This document shows positions 10,501 through 22,921 of a stretch of DNA of 64,000 nt, one piece after another. A program made the position numbers and the translations under genes. The stretch lies in assembly GCA_018135685.1 (NCBI GenBank), contig JAENPR010001200.1:62001-126000 (forward strand). The letters are read 5' to 3'. The stretch's first letter is position 1. Each line of letters begins with the position of its first letter. The notes beneath the pieces were generated by a model. The model was not told the origin of the DNA. It searched no databases and saw only the letters and a list, made by a program, of their open reading frames with translations. The stretch comes from Themeda triandra. Its lineage: Eukaryota; Streptophyta; Magnoliopsida; Poales; Poaceae.

Positions 10501-13500
10501 TTACTGCAAAACCGTCCCTGCTCCATGTTCCACTGCAAGAGATCTGGCAAACTTGAGGTATGAATCTCTGATAGCATGCATCTCATTGACTGCGCCTTGT
10601 ATCAGTGTCCTCTCTCTAGGTTGCTTTCTTGAGCAGGATACCCCAAGAGCAATGACATGAACCAAACAATTCTCAATTATGTTTCTTGTATTAGTGTCAT
10701 CGGTGCCAGTGTGCAGCCACATTGTCGTATCAGCTATCACCCAGATTTTATCTTGAAGAGCATCCTCTGAAAACTTATGTAGATCCATTGAACCACTAAA
10801 CATATCATCTGTTGGCCTCCTCCCTGTAAAAATCTCGAGCAGCAATATGCCGATGCTATAAACATCACCAAAAGTTGTGATCGATGAACCTTCACCGTAC
10901 TCTGTTATTATGCAAAAGAAAAAAGAAATATTAATCAACATGCCATATTTATAGAAGGATTTGGAATAAAGAAAAAAAAACATAGCATTTACCAGGAGCA
11001 ACATAGCCAATGGAGCCTCTTATGCCAATTGTGCTATTGGAATTTTGCAGAATTTTACTTTCACTTTCTGTAATGATTCTTGCAATGCCAAAATCTCCAA
11101 CTCGAGCACTCATGTCTTCTGCAAGAAGGATGTTGCTTGGTTTGAGATCACAATGGATGATTGGTGGATGGCAGTGGTTATGAAGATAGTCCAGAGCATC
11201 CATGATATCAACGGCAATATCTAGCCTTTGTGCAAGGCTGAGAGTATTGTTCAAAGTGGGCATGCCAGACTCTATATGGAGCCAACGATTCAAGCTACCA
11301 TTTGGCATGAACTAAAAAACCAATGCCTTGAAATCCTGACCTTGTTCATTGATGCTTGAGCAGCATGTGATGATCTTCATGAGGCAGCGGTGGCGCACCC
11401 TTCTCAGTGCCTCACATTCGGCTAGAAAACTTTTAGTAGAGCCAGATTGTTGAAGGTCAAAAACCTTTACTGCAAAAACAGTTCCTTCACCTTGAAAAGC
11501 ACATTTGTAGACCGTCCCAATGCCCCCTTTACCAAGCAAATTTGCTTCTGAGAATCCATCGGTTCCATTTGATAATGTGCGATAAGAAAATCTTCCATAC
11601 TGTTCCTCAGCCATTGGTGGTTCGAATCTGCCCTTCTGCTTTCGTGTTTGCTTCCTGTAGATCAAGTGAACAAGTGCAATAACAATAGCTAATAATAAGA
11701 GTGCAAAGGTCGTTGCTAGTGCTACTTTAAGGTACTTCGATTTCCTTCTTCTGTTCTTTTTCACATGATCTATCTTGCATGGAACTAAATGAAGCTGGGG
11801 TATTCCTCCACAAAGCTTGTTATTTCCGATGATTGACAAGTTAACCAAATTTCTGAAAATCCCTTCTTTTGGCACTTCCCCCTGCAGATTATTGAATGAC
11901 AAATCCAAATTTGACAAAGATGTCATGTCCTGTAGAACTGTGGGGATTGGTCCCGACAGATTGTTGTGTGCCAAGAACAATTGTTCTAGGCCATTAGTAC
12001 TTGCAATGGCATCCGGAATAGTACCAGACAACTCATTCACTGACAGGTTGAGTGTAGTTAGACCCTTGTTTAAATATTGAGGTATGCTTCCATCAAACAA
12101 GTTATAGTCCAACCGCAGTACTTGAAGCACAGTGCACTGCTCAATACTTTCAGGTATATCGCCGGATAGTTGGTTTCCTGATAGAACCAGTATGTTAAGG
12201 TTCACTAAGGTACCAACTTCAGAGGGGAGAGGTCCTGATAATGAATTGTATGACAAGTCTAAGTAACCAAGAGAAAGAAGTGGTTGTTTGAAAATCTCCA
12301 CAGGAATCGCACCGGTGAGGCGGTTCATCGACAAATCAAGGGCAAATAGACTCTTCAACTTCCCTATGTTTGGTGGAATTGGTCCCTCTAGATTTGCATG
12401 ATGTGCATCAAAGATAGCCAACTTTGAGAGGTTTCCAACAGACAAAGGTATTTGTCCTGATAAGTTAGTGTTGAACAAACCAAGCATAGTTAAGTTTCCT
12501 AGTTTGCCGATGCTATCTGGAATTTTTCCGGATAAGGAAATATCATGAGCATCAAGGACTTCAAGGCCCATCAGATTGTCGATGGCCGATGGGATGCTTC
12601 CGCAAATCCCAGTGGAGCTAAAGCTGAGGATTTCCAGGGTCGTTGAGAGATTCATTATTGAGCTTGGGAGGTGCCCGGTGAAAGCAGTGTTGTTGGAGAT
12701 AATTAATAGCTTGAGGTGGCTGCAGTTTGACAAAGATGTGATAAATTCCCACCCCTCCTTATTGTTGGCTTCTAGCATGTTATTGCACAAGGTTATCTTT
12801 TGTAGAGCTCGTAGTCCCCCAATGGTGCGAGGCACATACCCAGTGAGCATATTTTGTGCGAGTTCGAGTACTTGGAGCGATGTGATGTTAGAGAGTGAAG
12901 CAGGGATGGTACCAGTGAACCGGTTTGCATAAAGACAGAGGATTCGCATACTAGGGAACTTGCTGTCGATATCAATGGGAATGCTACCATTGAGCATGTT
13001 CCCCTGAATCTGCAATGTTTTTAAGGAAGACAAATTGTAAAGGGATATCGGGGGCTCACCAGAGAGATTGTTGAAGGCGAGATCAAGATTGTTGAGGTCC
13101 TTTAGGATGCCAAGGCTAGTTGGGATGGTACCTTCAAGTTGGTTGAATCCGAGACTCAGACTATTGAATGATGACAGGTTAGCCAGCGACGCCGGGATGT
13201 GTCCCGTAAGGTTGTTGTGGTGCAGGATAAGCACCTTGAGATTCTTCAGGTTGTGGCCGAGCTCATGGGGCACGTTGCCGCTGAGATTGTTAAAAAAAAT
13301 GATCATCTCTGTTAGACTAGAGCAAGAGCTCAAGTTAGCGGGGAGTAAGCCGGACAAGGCATTGTGACTCAAGTCAAGGGTATGGAGGTGGTGCAGGCGA
13401 CCAAGGCTCGCAGGGATGTTCCCGCTGAGCCCATTCGAGCTCAGGTTAAGATTCCTCAAAGATGAGAGGTTTCCAACAGCAGGCGATAGGACGCCGGTGA

Positions 13501-13777
13501 GCCCATGAGATGGCAGGCTCAACGCCACCACTCGCTGGTGCTTGGCCCGGCACCTCACCCCCTCCCAGCTGCAGTACCCAGCGGTTGTACTGTGGTTCCA
13601 CGAAGCAAGCGGGTCGCCGTATCCACCGCTGATCGCAGCGGCCTTGAAGGCCAACAGCGCGGCCTCCTCGTCGACTTCTTCCGCCACCATTGTCGAGACC
13701 AACATCAACATGGAGGCGGATAATAGCAGCAAGGACGCCGAGGGCACTGCCGTGCACTTTGCTTTATTGGTACGCAT
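10501..13777 (-). pseudogene. LRR receptor-like kinase, class XII (Xa21/FLS2-like), with an in-frame nonsense codon
   Basis: Plasma-membrane pattern-recognition-type receptor kinase. Exon 1 is 13777-10993 (ATG at 13777), the intron is 10992-10902 (GT...AG, in the position usual for this family), and exon 2 is 10901-10501 (TAA). Spliced length is 1062 codons including the final stop. Domains: hydrophobic signal peptide (about 13-33), LRRNT with WNHSTTAGYCSWEGVRC, about 22 extracellular LRRs of LxxNxLxGxIP type, a membrane span (about 683-706), then kinase. The kinase shows glycine loop GKGGIGTVY (about 749), Lys about 771 in FAVKVF, HCDLKPSN (non-RD, Asp about 877) and DFG (about 895). The break: codon 822 is TAG (11314-11312) inside what would be VFEFMPNGSL at the kinase hinge, consistent with one GAG-to-TAG change. 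Everything downstream stays in frame and well conserved, so the lesion is recent, a sequencing error, or a natural null allele. The truncated product would keep LRRs and membrane span but lack a working kinase. Confidence 0.9.
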
Positions 13778-13868
13778 TTGGAGGATCGATTATTGATGGG
13801 CTGTGCGCCTGATGGTGTATGTGTACTGTTAATACATGCAGCTTGCTTAGTGATGGACTGCCGGTTGC

Positions 13869-13876
13869 TATTTATA
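13869..13876 (-). promoter_or_regulatory. Likely TATA box of the LRR kinase gene
   Basis: TATAAATA on the minus strand within GCTATAAATAGCAACC, about 92 bp upstream of the kinase start codon. The position leaves room for a 5'UTR of about 60 bp. Confidence 0.6.
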
Positions 13877-13879
13877 GCA

Positions 13880-16127
13880 GCGAATTTCCCCTATCTTCCG
13901 TCACCATGATATGACATGCATCTCACTTTGTACAATTGGTTTCCAATTTTTCTTTAAATTAACTAATTTTATAAAAAAATATTAATATTTCAAACAAAGT
14001 TGTTATAAAATTATATGTACAATTAAACTACTAATACTTGCCGTGCACCATTTTTTTTCTTGATCACGTGAGATTTACTTTGTATTAAGGTAGTGAAAAA
14101 GTTTAATACAACACGCCTTAGTACGGCGTCCTATAGGTCAGAACACTTTATATGGATGCTCAAACCCACCGTAGCATATTGGACGTTGATCAAACTTTTT
14201 TTTCGACCACGCCTAAGCGCATTTTTTAGGATACTGATCCATCTAAAATGCAGCGCAGGCTAGGAGGCCTATGTCCGGGCTGTTGAGCGGCAGCGGTGCT
14301 GCTTGCGCGCACCCACATCGTTGTTCAGCCAGAATAACTCGCGAAGCGCCTGCATATTACCGGGATCATTGCTAAAGACTAATTCGTACGCCTTCATGGT
14401 TGATGTGGACCGAGATGATATCCTGCTGGTCAGTCCTAGCAGGCGCTTTAAGACAAGATGCTTAATAACCTTGCTTGGACGCCAGGATATGTGACAAGCT
14501 ATGTGCCGCTATCTGCTTGCACCTCTTGGGAGCGCGGGCAGTGCACGTCCGTCGTGGTCCGTATCATCTCCGGGCAGCTCCCAGAGTGGCGGTTGCTTCG
14601 TGTGACTTGCTCGGTGAAGCGTGTCTGTCATCGAAGGTTGTCTGAGAGGATGGAGTATGGTTGACGTCGTCCCTGGCAACCACGATCGTCGTATCTCCCA
14701 GGATGAAGCGCAGTTATCGCGCATCATTTAATATTAATTTTTTTTTTTGCATATTTAGTTAAATTTAAGTTTTAATTTCTCAAGAAACCGTGTGTGTAAT
14801 TATTTTCGGATGAAGTAACTTAAAGTTTTGGATACGTCAATATTGACAATTGAATAGTCGGTACTCAGAGTTCAGTACCCTGCCAAATGAGGAACCAATT
14901 CCACTTCCGTGCGTCAAAGGGCACTCTGAGATCGACCACTGCTTCTAGAAGTTTCACGCCCAGGGCTGGGATTTTTATCGACCTGTCGTGTCTTTTGGGG
15001 CTAATTTTCACTGACTTGATAAGTTGATATGGCACATAATATTGCTCGATGGCTATCTTCATGAATGCTGTGGTGCTCTTGTGCTGGATGATTTGGACAG
15101 CAACGAACGACTTGGTCTTTTCAAAGAGGTGCAACTTTATGTTCTGGACTGCAGGTTTCTCTTCTTCCTCCAAAGGAGCTGTCGTTGCTCTTTTAGAGTA
15201 AAGTCAAGGCTCTCTCAGCAACCTTTGATCAAATGGATACAGAATGTAGTGTAATCTGCTATTGGTTCCTTTGTTTTGTTTCTTTCTTTGTATCTTGAAT
15301 TACTGTACTTTAGTTGTTTCCTTTGGGTTTTTAATATAAGCTGTAGGGATTTCGGCCCTCCAGATTTCTTTAAAAAATTGCTCGATGGCGCCTCATGTTT
15401 AAAGTTCTTTGTTTGTTACCAGGAGGCAGGGGCAGAGCTAGAGATTGTCTTGAGCTAGCATGTCTAGCGGTGAACGAAGGAGATGAGGATTCGGCCATTT
15501 TTCTGAGGTCAGCGGTCATCAAACGCAATTTTGGGGCACTATGTGATGGCTCTAGCGCATTGATCCTCAGAGCTGAGTCAAAATTAAAGAGCCGAGCCTA
15601 GTGGAAGAGTGTTGTGTGATGCTTGCAGGCTGGTTGGGCAGGAGCAGTGGAGCAGGGATGCAAAATCGTGGTCATCACATCGACCAGTCTTGGACTTGCT
15701 ATACAATAGGTTATTCTATTGCTAGCTATAGAGAAATTGTTATAAACACCCTGCTTCCCTCTAAAATGGCACGGTTCCAAGGAAGGAAGAAATTGTAATG
15801 GTAAGAGTGGCAGATTTCTAAAGCATGACATTTGTAATGGCTAGGTTCGAATAAACCTTTTCTTTTTCTGTTTTGTTACTCCGTGATGCTTAAAGTTTCC
15901 TGCATATACATGTCTATACGATTGCCATTTATTCACAACGAGATTATCTCTTCAAGTTCCAGGATGCCAAACTGTAGTACTGCTAAAGGTGTTATTGTGT
16001 TAAGCATCACGTATATGCAGAAATTTTGTTGAAACGTAATGAACAGGAAAAAAAATCATGTCTAGTGATACTCGATAGCGTTGTATATCATGGCCCAATT
16101 TATCCAAAACAATGCTGTGTACAGGAG
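13880..16127. other. Intergenic region between the LRR kinase and the split NLR; no gene supported
   Basis: A minus-strand frame at about 14300-14460 reads MKAYELVFSNDPGNMQALRE and onward, and looks coding-like, but I cannot assign it. The frame at 15173-14865 (minus, about 102 codons) has no recognised motif. The remainder is AT-rich, with poly-T runs near 14740. Confidence 0.35.
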
Positions 16128-16425
16128 CTAATTTTGTAGCTTCTGATGACCACAAATGCATAAGTAGTAGTATGTGTGGACTCGAACGCCTTGTTCTTCC
16201 AGGAGACGTTGTCTGAACTGCTGTGAGTTTGGGCAGTCAACCATGTACAGATGTTTCAGTGAGTTTAGGCTCTCTGCCTGATCTAGCTCAGGACAGTCCT
16301 GGGCAAACGGGTCCTGCAGCTTGTTAAGATTGGAGATCGTGCTCACAAACATCTGATGTTTTTTCACCTTGAGCCACAACCGAAGGAAAGTTGACAACTT
16401 CTTGCAGCTTGTGAGCACCTTCAAC
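16128..16425 (-). pseudogene. C-terminal LRR piece of a second NLR (3' part of the split gene)
   Basis: The minus-strand frame ends ...SLNSLKHLYMVDCPNSQQFR, RQRLLEEQGVRVHT..., then a stop, which is the classic tail of grass NLR proteins (last LRR with the L-x-L-x-x-C-P pattern). At the right edge the sequence reads VEGAHKLQEVVNFPSV in one frame and LWLKVKKHQMF in the next, so there is a 1-base frameshift near 16375. The piece starts abruptly at 16425, where GC-rich transposon DNA begins. Its missing upstream part is at 35146-35521. With two frameshifts and an 18.7 kb insertion the gene is dead at this end. Confidence 0.8.
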
Positions 16426-16500
16426 GACTCCTCCGCGGGGGGCGACTCGAGGCCCCCCCGCCGCCGCCAGCAGCCTCACCAGCCGCGCCGCCCGGGCCGC
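16426..16500 (+). mobile_element. Left end of the GC-rich non-autonomous LINE-like element
   Basis: GC-rich stretch between the NLR exon and the Sirevirus. It continues after the Sirevirus at 24209 and after the gypsy element at 34048. Its last five bases (GCCGC, 16496-16500) are one copy of the Sirevirus target duplication. Confidence 0.6.
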
Positions 16501-17455
16501 TGTAAGGTCCTAGATGGCTAGAGGGGGGGGGTGAATAGCCTATAAAAATTTCTACAAGCTCACTAAGCAAACTCCGTTAGTATGACAAACGGCGGAATGC
16601 AAGTTATGCTTAGCCTACTAAGTGTTGCAAGCCTCCTATCCAACAATTCTAGTGGGTTGATCAAGTGATCACACAAACAACCAAAAGTCCGAGATAGCGC
16701 TACACAATTAAGACTCTCGGCGAACCTCTACTTTGCGGAAAGTAAAGCCAAGATAGCGCTACACAATTAAGGCTCTTGGCGAACCACAAGGCAATTCTAG
16801 AATTGTAATGCAAGAGAGGGATGGAGCTTGTTATACGGACGTGTCGAGTCGAGGTTGCCAATCACCAAGAAGATGAACAATCAATCACAATGGCAACACA
16901 CAATCGATGACCAATCACCGGGAGACAAAGATGAACACAATTGTTTTGTTCACCCGGTGTTCACTTGGACACCGCCAAGCTACGTCACCGGTTGTGTCGA
17001 CCAACACCTAGAGGGTTCTTCGGTGTGACCCTCAAGTCACTAGCCCCTCAAGGCTCGCCCCGCAAGGCACCGCAAGACACCACTCTCAAGCGAGGTACTC
17101 AATGATACGCGCAATCCACTAGGATGCTCTTCGTGATCCCCACGAGGTGAGCTCAACCTCTTCACAATTCAACCGGAGGTGGCCAAGAACAATCACCTTC
17201 TCTTGCCAACGTCTCCACCTTCCTCCAAGCCGGCTAGGAGCGGTACTCTCCAAGAGTAACAAGAAATCTACCGGCGAAACCACCCACAAGTGCCACTAGA
17301 CGCCCTCAAGCTATGCAAATGCACTTTGGGATCACTCACTCTCACAAAGTTTAGCAAACAAGCATGAGAGAGGAGTGGAGAGGAGTTTTTCTGCTCATAA
17401 GATTGAATGAATGAGTTGGGGAGTCAAGAGCTATGGCCAAGCCCAGGCCAACACC

Positions 17456-17463
17456 TATTTATA
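17456..17463 (-). promoter_or_regulatory. TATA box of the Sirevirus LTR
   Basis: TATAAATA on the minus strand (GTCTATAAATAGGTG), about 50 bp downstream of the palindrome array. This mirrors the arrangement in the 3043-5575 LTR. Confidence 0.7.
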
Positions 17464-17511
17464 GACCCCACATTCAAATCCAACCGTTACCCCCTCGGGG
17501 ACGCCAAATAC

Positions 17512-17912
17512 ACGCGCCGGACGCGTCCGCTTTCCAGCGCCGGACGCGTCCGGCGCCTTGCCTGCGTCGACCGTTGGCCAAGACAACGTTCAAATCGTCC
17601 CGCGTCCGGCCAGCGTCCGGCGTCCCAAGCGCGTCCGGCGTACGCGCGTCCGGTGCTCGGCCAGCGCCGCGGCCCGCACTGCGTCGCGTCCGGCGTGCAA
17701 CGGACGCGGACGCCCCGGCGTCCGGCCCACGCTGCCAGCCGGCCCACTGCACGCCGTGTCCGAACCGCCCCTCAGCGCGCCGGACGCGTCCGGCCCAATA
17801 GGCCAGCGTCCGGCCCGCGCGTCCGAAGCCAGCCCATGCCGCAGACCGCCACTGGGTCGCGTCCGGCGGCCAACAGGCGCGTCCGGCGCTCCCCCAAGGC
17901 GCGTCCGGCGCC
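17512..17912 (-). repeat. CpG-rich palindrome array in the Sirevirus U3
   Basis: Roughly twenty copies or half-copies of the core GGACGCGTCC / CGTCCGGC within 400 bp. Complete palindromes lie near 17517, 17542 and 17778. The unit is the same as in the LTR at 3043-5575, although the surrounding sequence of the two arrays is not closely alignable. That points to conservation or homogenisation of the motif itself. Confidence 0.8.
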
Positions 17913-18590
17913 CTGTCCAGTGAAGCACTTCGTCGTTTCGTCGCCGTGTCGTTGATCCAAGTCGAACCACTTGCCATAGGTTGCCAACCACCACTTGTCG
18001 ATCACTCTTGAGCACAAGGGTTAGCAATTCTCTCAAGAAACACAAGGCAATGGTTTAGGTCACTAGGTCTACATGCAATGCACTTCATGAAAACCCCTAG
18101 TGGCACCCGTGCGTCGAATAGCCGATAAGACTTCCCCTCTTAATAGTGCGGCTATCGATCCTAAACCACTCACACCCTCTATGGTGTCTTGAGTGTAAAA
18201 CAAAATGGCCCTATTGGTTATACCTTTGCCTTGAGCCCATTTTGTTTCTCCAGACGATATGAACGCTTCACACCGTCACGTGACCGTCTCGATCCATCGA
18301 CCTCGACTTCACTTGCTCTTCACCGTGCATCGGTCCATCGGCGCCTAGTCTTGCCCGAGCTTCACCATCGCATGGTCCTTCACTCCCAAGCCTCGACTAG
18401 CCCTTCACCTTCAACACCGGTCCATGGAGCCAAGCATCGTCTTGATCTTCATCTTTGATCATATGACATGTGTCATGCTTCATATGCATTAAGCTCATCA
18501 TGTGGACAACCTTTCTCTAATCAATCACTTAGATAAACAAGGTTAGTCCTAGGTTTCATTAATTACCGAAAACCAAACTAGGGACTTTCA

Positions 18591-19268
18591 ATCTCCCCCT
18601 TTTTTGGTAATTGATGACAACCTTTCAAAGATGATTTTTTATAATAAGAATTTTGAACTTGTCATACTTGTCCAATCATTAAGCTCATAAGAAAGATTTG
18701 GACAACTATAGCAAGTTCGATTTTGGTAGCATTAGCTCCCCCTACATATGTGCATAGAGTTTGGATTTGAAGCTTTGCACATATGCATGGATAAGAGTGT
18801 TGGGAGAGTAATTCTACCAAAATGATGCTAAGGTGTAAGAAATGGTCCTTTGAAGCGTGATACCAATCGGAGTTGCAATTTACACCATCCTTAGCACCAT
18901 GAAGTAACTAGACATCCATCAAAACTTAAGAACCCCGTGAGATCAACATTATAAGCAAGGTTCTTGAACCACTTGTAAAACAATGGGAAATATCTAGATA
19001 CCACTTGAACCTACCATTCGAACCTATGCATGCTAGTAGATCATTTCATCAATCAAGTTCTATACTAGCATTGCACCACACAAGCAAGAGGACATCACTT
19101 GTATAAAAACTTGTAAAGTAAAGCTATCCAAGTGCAATGAGCAAGTCATATGAGAATGCATAAACAAATGCAACAACTTTGTTCATGAGCTTGCTCCCCC
19201 TTCTTGTGTGCATCACAATTTTATTTACCCCCTTATCATGTTCAATCATCTTTTTCTCTCCCCCTTTG
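18591..19268 (-). promoter_or_regulatory. Multiplied polypurine tracts (Sirevirus signature)
   Basis: On the minus strand, AAAAAAAGGGGGAGAT (18606-18591) abuts the LTR and would prime plus-strand DNA synthesis. Further purine tracts AGGGGGAG lie at 18743-18736, 19202-19194 and 19268-19256. Repeated tracts upstream of the 3' LTR are described for Sireviruses. Confidence 0.75.
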
Positions 19269-19709
19269 TCAACAATTGCCCAAAAATGGGATCAAATTGT
19301 GGAGAGAAAAGGACTTTGATGGAGTAAACAAAATATTTAGTCAAATTTAGTTCAATCTAGAACACTTGCAAAGATATTTAATTCGTGAACCAAAGACAAG
19401 CTTCTTCACACCTCATGAAAGGGTTATCTTGCCAATGTTGAATTAAACACTTATAGCAAACCTTCTAGATTCAACACTAGAATTGCAAGCCCACAAACAT
19501 GTCATATATCACCACTAGATCAAAATAAGCATAGAAGCAATAGTGATAACATATATCCATCAAACTCATTTGATTTATCATGAATGCTCATAGAAACCAC
19601 TTATTATGTCTATATGCTCTAGCAAGTCCTTAGCAAGTATGAATGATATGTCAATCAATTCTACCTTGCTTTGTCGAAGGAGAGGCATGTCAAGTAGTGG
19701 TGGGTGCAT

Positions 19710-22700
19710 TCAACACATGTTTGAGAAATCAAGAATGTTCAACTCATTCCTTAGCTTGCAAAACCTTCTTTCATCAAGTGGCTTGGTGAGAATATCAGCA
19801 AGTTGATCATCGGTGCCCACACTTTCAATAGATATGTCTCCCTTTTGTTGATGATCTCTAATGAAGTGATGCCTTATGTCAATGTGCTTTGTTCTTCCAT
19901 GTTGAACCGGGTTTTGTGTCATCTTGATTGCACTTTCATTATCACAAAACAATGGCACATTCTTGAAGTTGATGCCATAATCCTTTAAAGTTGACTTCAT
20001 CCAAAGCAATTGTGCACAACAACTCCCCGCACTAACATATTCAGCTTCGGCGGTAGAGATTGCCACACTATTTTGTTTCTTTGAGGACCATGACACAAGT
20101 GATCTTCCAAGAAGTTGACATGTACCACTTGTGCTTTTTCTATTGATCTTGCAACCACCACAGTCGGAGTCCGAATATCCAATCAATTCAAACTTTGACC
20201 CCTTTGGATACCATAGTCCAACATCTCTTGTTTGCTTCAAGTACCTCAATATTCTCTTTGCGGCCGTGAGATGACTCTCTCTAGGTGAGGCTTGATATCT
20301 AGCACACATGCAAACACTAAACATGACATCCGGCCTTGATGCGGTGACATAGAGTAGGCTTCCAATCAAAGACCGATAATCCTTTTGATTCACCATGTTT
20401 CCATCAACATCACTATCAAGATTCCCATTGGTGCCCATTGGAGTTGAGATTGGCTTTGCATCTTGCATCCCAAACTTCTTCAACATGTCCCTTATGTATT
20501 TCCCTTGACTCAAAAATGTCCCATTCTTCAATTGCTTGACTTGAAGACCAAGGAAATAGCTAAGTTCACCAATCATGGACATTTCAAACTCTTTTGCCAT
20601 CATATCACCAAATTCTTCACAATATGTTTGATTGGTTGATCCAAAGATGATATCATCAACATAGATTTGCACAATGAAGAGATCATTACCAATCTTCTTG
20701 GTGAATAGAGTAGTATCAACCTTGCCCATCATGAACCCCTTGGAGAGAAGGAAAGACTTCAATCTCTCATACCATGCTCTAGGTGCTTGCTTCAAACCAT
20801 ATAATGCCTTCTTCAACTTGTACACATGGTTGGGCTTCTTCTCATCTTCAAAGCCGGGAGGTTGCTCAACATATACTAGCTCATTGATGATCCCATTGAG
20901 AAATGCACTCTTGACATCCATTTGATATAACTTGATGTTGTGGGCACATGCATAAGCCAATAGAATCCTTATTGCCTCCAATCTTGCCACGGGAGCATAT
21001 GTCTCATCATAGTCAAGACCTTCAACTTGAGTATAGCCTTGTGCAACTAGTCTTGCTTTGTTTCTCACTACATTGCCGTCTTGATCTTGCTTGTTCTTGA
21101 ACACCCATTTGGTTCCAATGACATTGTAGTCTTCCGGCCTCTCAACTAGTTCCCAAACATCATTTCTAGTGAAATTATTGAGCTCATCTTGCATAGCCAT
21201 GATCCAATCGGCATCCTTCAAAGCTTCATCAACTTTCTTTGGTTCTATGCTTTACACAAATGATGCATGCTCACAAAACATAGCCAATCTTGATCTTGTT
21301 TGCACACCACTTCTAATATCACCAATGACACTATCAATTGGGTGATCTCTTGCAACATGTTGTGGTTGTAGCACTTGCACTTGATTGCTTGAGCTTGGTT
21401 GATCACTTGACTTGTCTTCATTGAATGAACTAGCACCATGATCTTGCACTTGAGCATTGCTAGCTTGCCTCATTGGAGAGTTGAGCACTTGATCTTTATC
21501 CTCATCTTGCACATCAATCACTTGCTTTGCTCTAATGTCCCCAATGTCCATGTTCTTCATAGCTTCAATCAATTGAGTTCCACCAACATTTTCTAGATTC
21601 TCTTCTTCATCTTGTGACCCATTGGTGTAATCAAATTGCACATCATGGACTTCTTCTAGTGTGCCACTTGAGTTGTTCCAAACTCTATAAGCCTTGCTTG
21701 TAGTTGAATAACCAAGTAGGAACCCCTCATCACATCTCCTATCAAACTTTCCCAATCTAGTGCCCTTCCTCAAGATGTAGCATTTGCAACCAAACACTCT
21801 AAAGTAAGCAATATTGGGCTTTCTTCCATGAAGTATCTCATATGGGGTCTTCTCTAGGAATTGATGACAATAGAGCCGGTTGATGTAGAAGCATGCCGTG
21901 TTGATTGCTTCATCCCAAAATGATTGACTAACATTGTACTCATGAAGCATTGATCTAGCCATATCAAGCAATGTTCTATTCTTCCTCTCAACTAAGCCAT
22001 TTGATTGTGGAGTGTACTTGGCCGAGAATTGATGACCAATTCTATAGTGATCACATAATTCCTCCATTCTTGTATTCTTGAACTCACTCCCATTGTCACT
22101 TCTCACTTTCTTGATTCTCATGTCAAACTCATTGTGAACTCTAGTGAGAAAGGTCTTGAAGGTGTCATACACTTCACTCTTGTCACTAAGAAAGAATACC
22201 CATGTAAATCTTGTGAAGTCATCCACTATGACAAACCCATACTTGTTGCCACCAATGCTAGTGTATGTAGTTGGTCCAAACAAATCCATGTGCAACAATT
22301 GGAATGCCGTGCATGTGCTCATTGTACTCTTCTTTGGATGTGAGCTTCCAACTTGCTTTCCGGCTTGACATGCACTACACAACTTGTTCTTCTCAAATTC
22401 AACATCCTTCAAGCCTTCAACAAGATTGTGTTGTGTGAGCTTCTTCAATTGTTTCATGCCAACATGTCCAAGCCTTCTATGCCAAAGCCATCCCAAACTT
22501 GATTTGGAGATCAAACATGTAGTCAAGGAAGCTTCACTAGTGTTGAAGTCAACAAGATAGAGGTTCTCATATCTAAAGCCTTTGAATACCAAATTAGAAC
22601 CATCAAGACTCACTAACTCAACATCATTTGCCCCAAAGATGCACTTATAACCAAGATCACAAATTTGTGCCACGGATAGAAGATTGAAATCTAAGCTCTT

Positions 22701-22895
22701 AACTAGCAACACATTTGAAATGCTCATGTCATTTGATATTGCAATCTTACCCAAACCAACAACCTTGCCTTTCTTGTTATTGCCAAAGGTGATTGAATCA
22801 ATGCCACTAGTGTTATCTTCAATTGAATCAAACATTCTTGATGTGCCGGTCATGTGTTGAGAACACCCACTATCAATAATCCAATGCCTTCCTCA
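19710..22895 (-). pseudogene. Sirevirus pol: protease, integrase, reverse transcriptase, RNase H
   Basis: The frame opens after a TGA near 22895 with WIIDSGCSQHM, the copia aspartic-protease active site (DSG). Next come the GAG-pre-integrase/HHCC region (LWHRRLGH...LCSACQAGK), the DDE integrase core (HMDLFGP..., VRSDNGSEF, TPQSNGLVERKNR), the copia RT (GYTQVEGLDYDETYAPVAR, YVDDIIFGSTN) and RNase H (SDSDCGGC..., STAEAEYVSAG). The end is at 19710. One in-frame TAA (21254-21252) interrupts it between integrase and RT, at ASFV*SIEPKKVDEAL; the frame is otherwise continuous. The gag and pol frames are separated by stops at about 22895-22922. Confidence 0.93.
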
Positions 22896-22921
22896 GGATT
22901 TATAATTCACCTACAAGCAAA

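Larger units (their letters stand above)
16501..18590 (-). repeat. 3' LTR of the Sirevirus (2090 bp)
   Basis: Begins (minus) TGAAAGTCCCTAGTTTGG next to the polypurine tract and ends GGACCTTACA next to the target duplication. Its first 92 bp (18499-18590) match 24117-24208, which proves the pairing. It contains a TATA box (17456-17463), a CpG palindrome array (about 17512-17912) and, towards its 3' end, a C-run of the TTCACCCCCCCCC type. Confidence 0.92.

Noticed and set aside
11817..13796. Plus-strand ORFs of 84-118 codons within the LRR kinase
   Set aside because: They are antisense shadows of a strongly supported minus-strand gene with repeating LRR codon patterns.
17407..18045. Several ORFs of 120-180 codons across 17400-18045
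   Set aside because: Same reason: the CpG palindrome array in the Sirevirus LTR keeps all six frames open.
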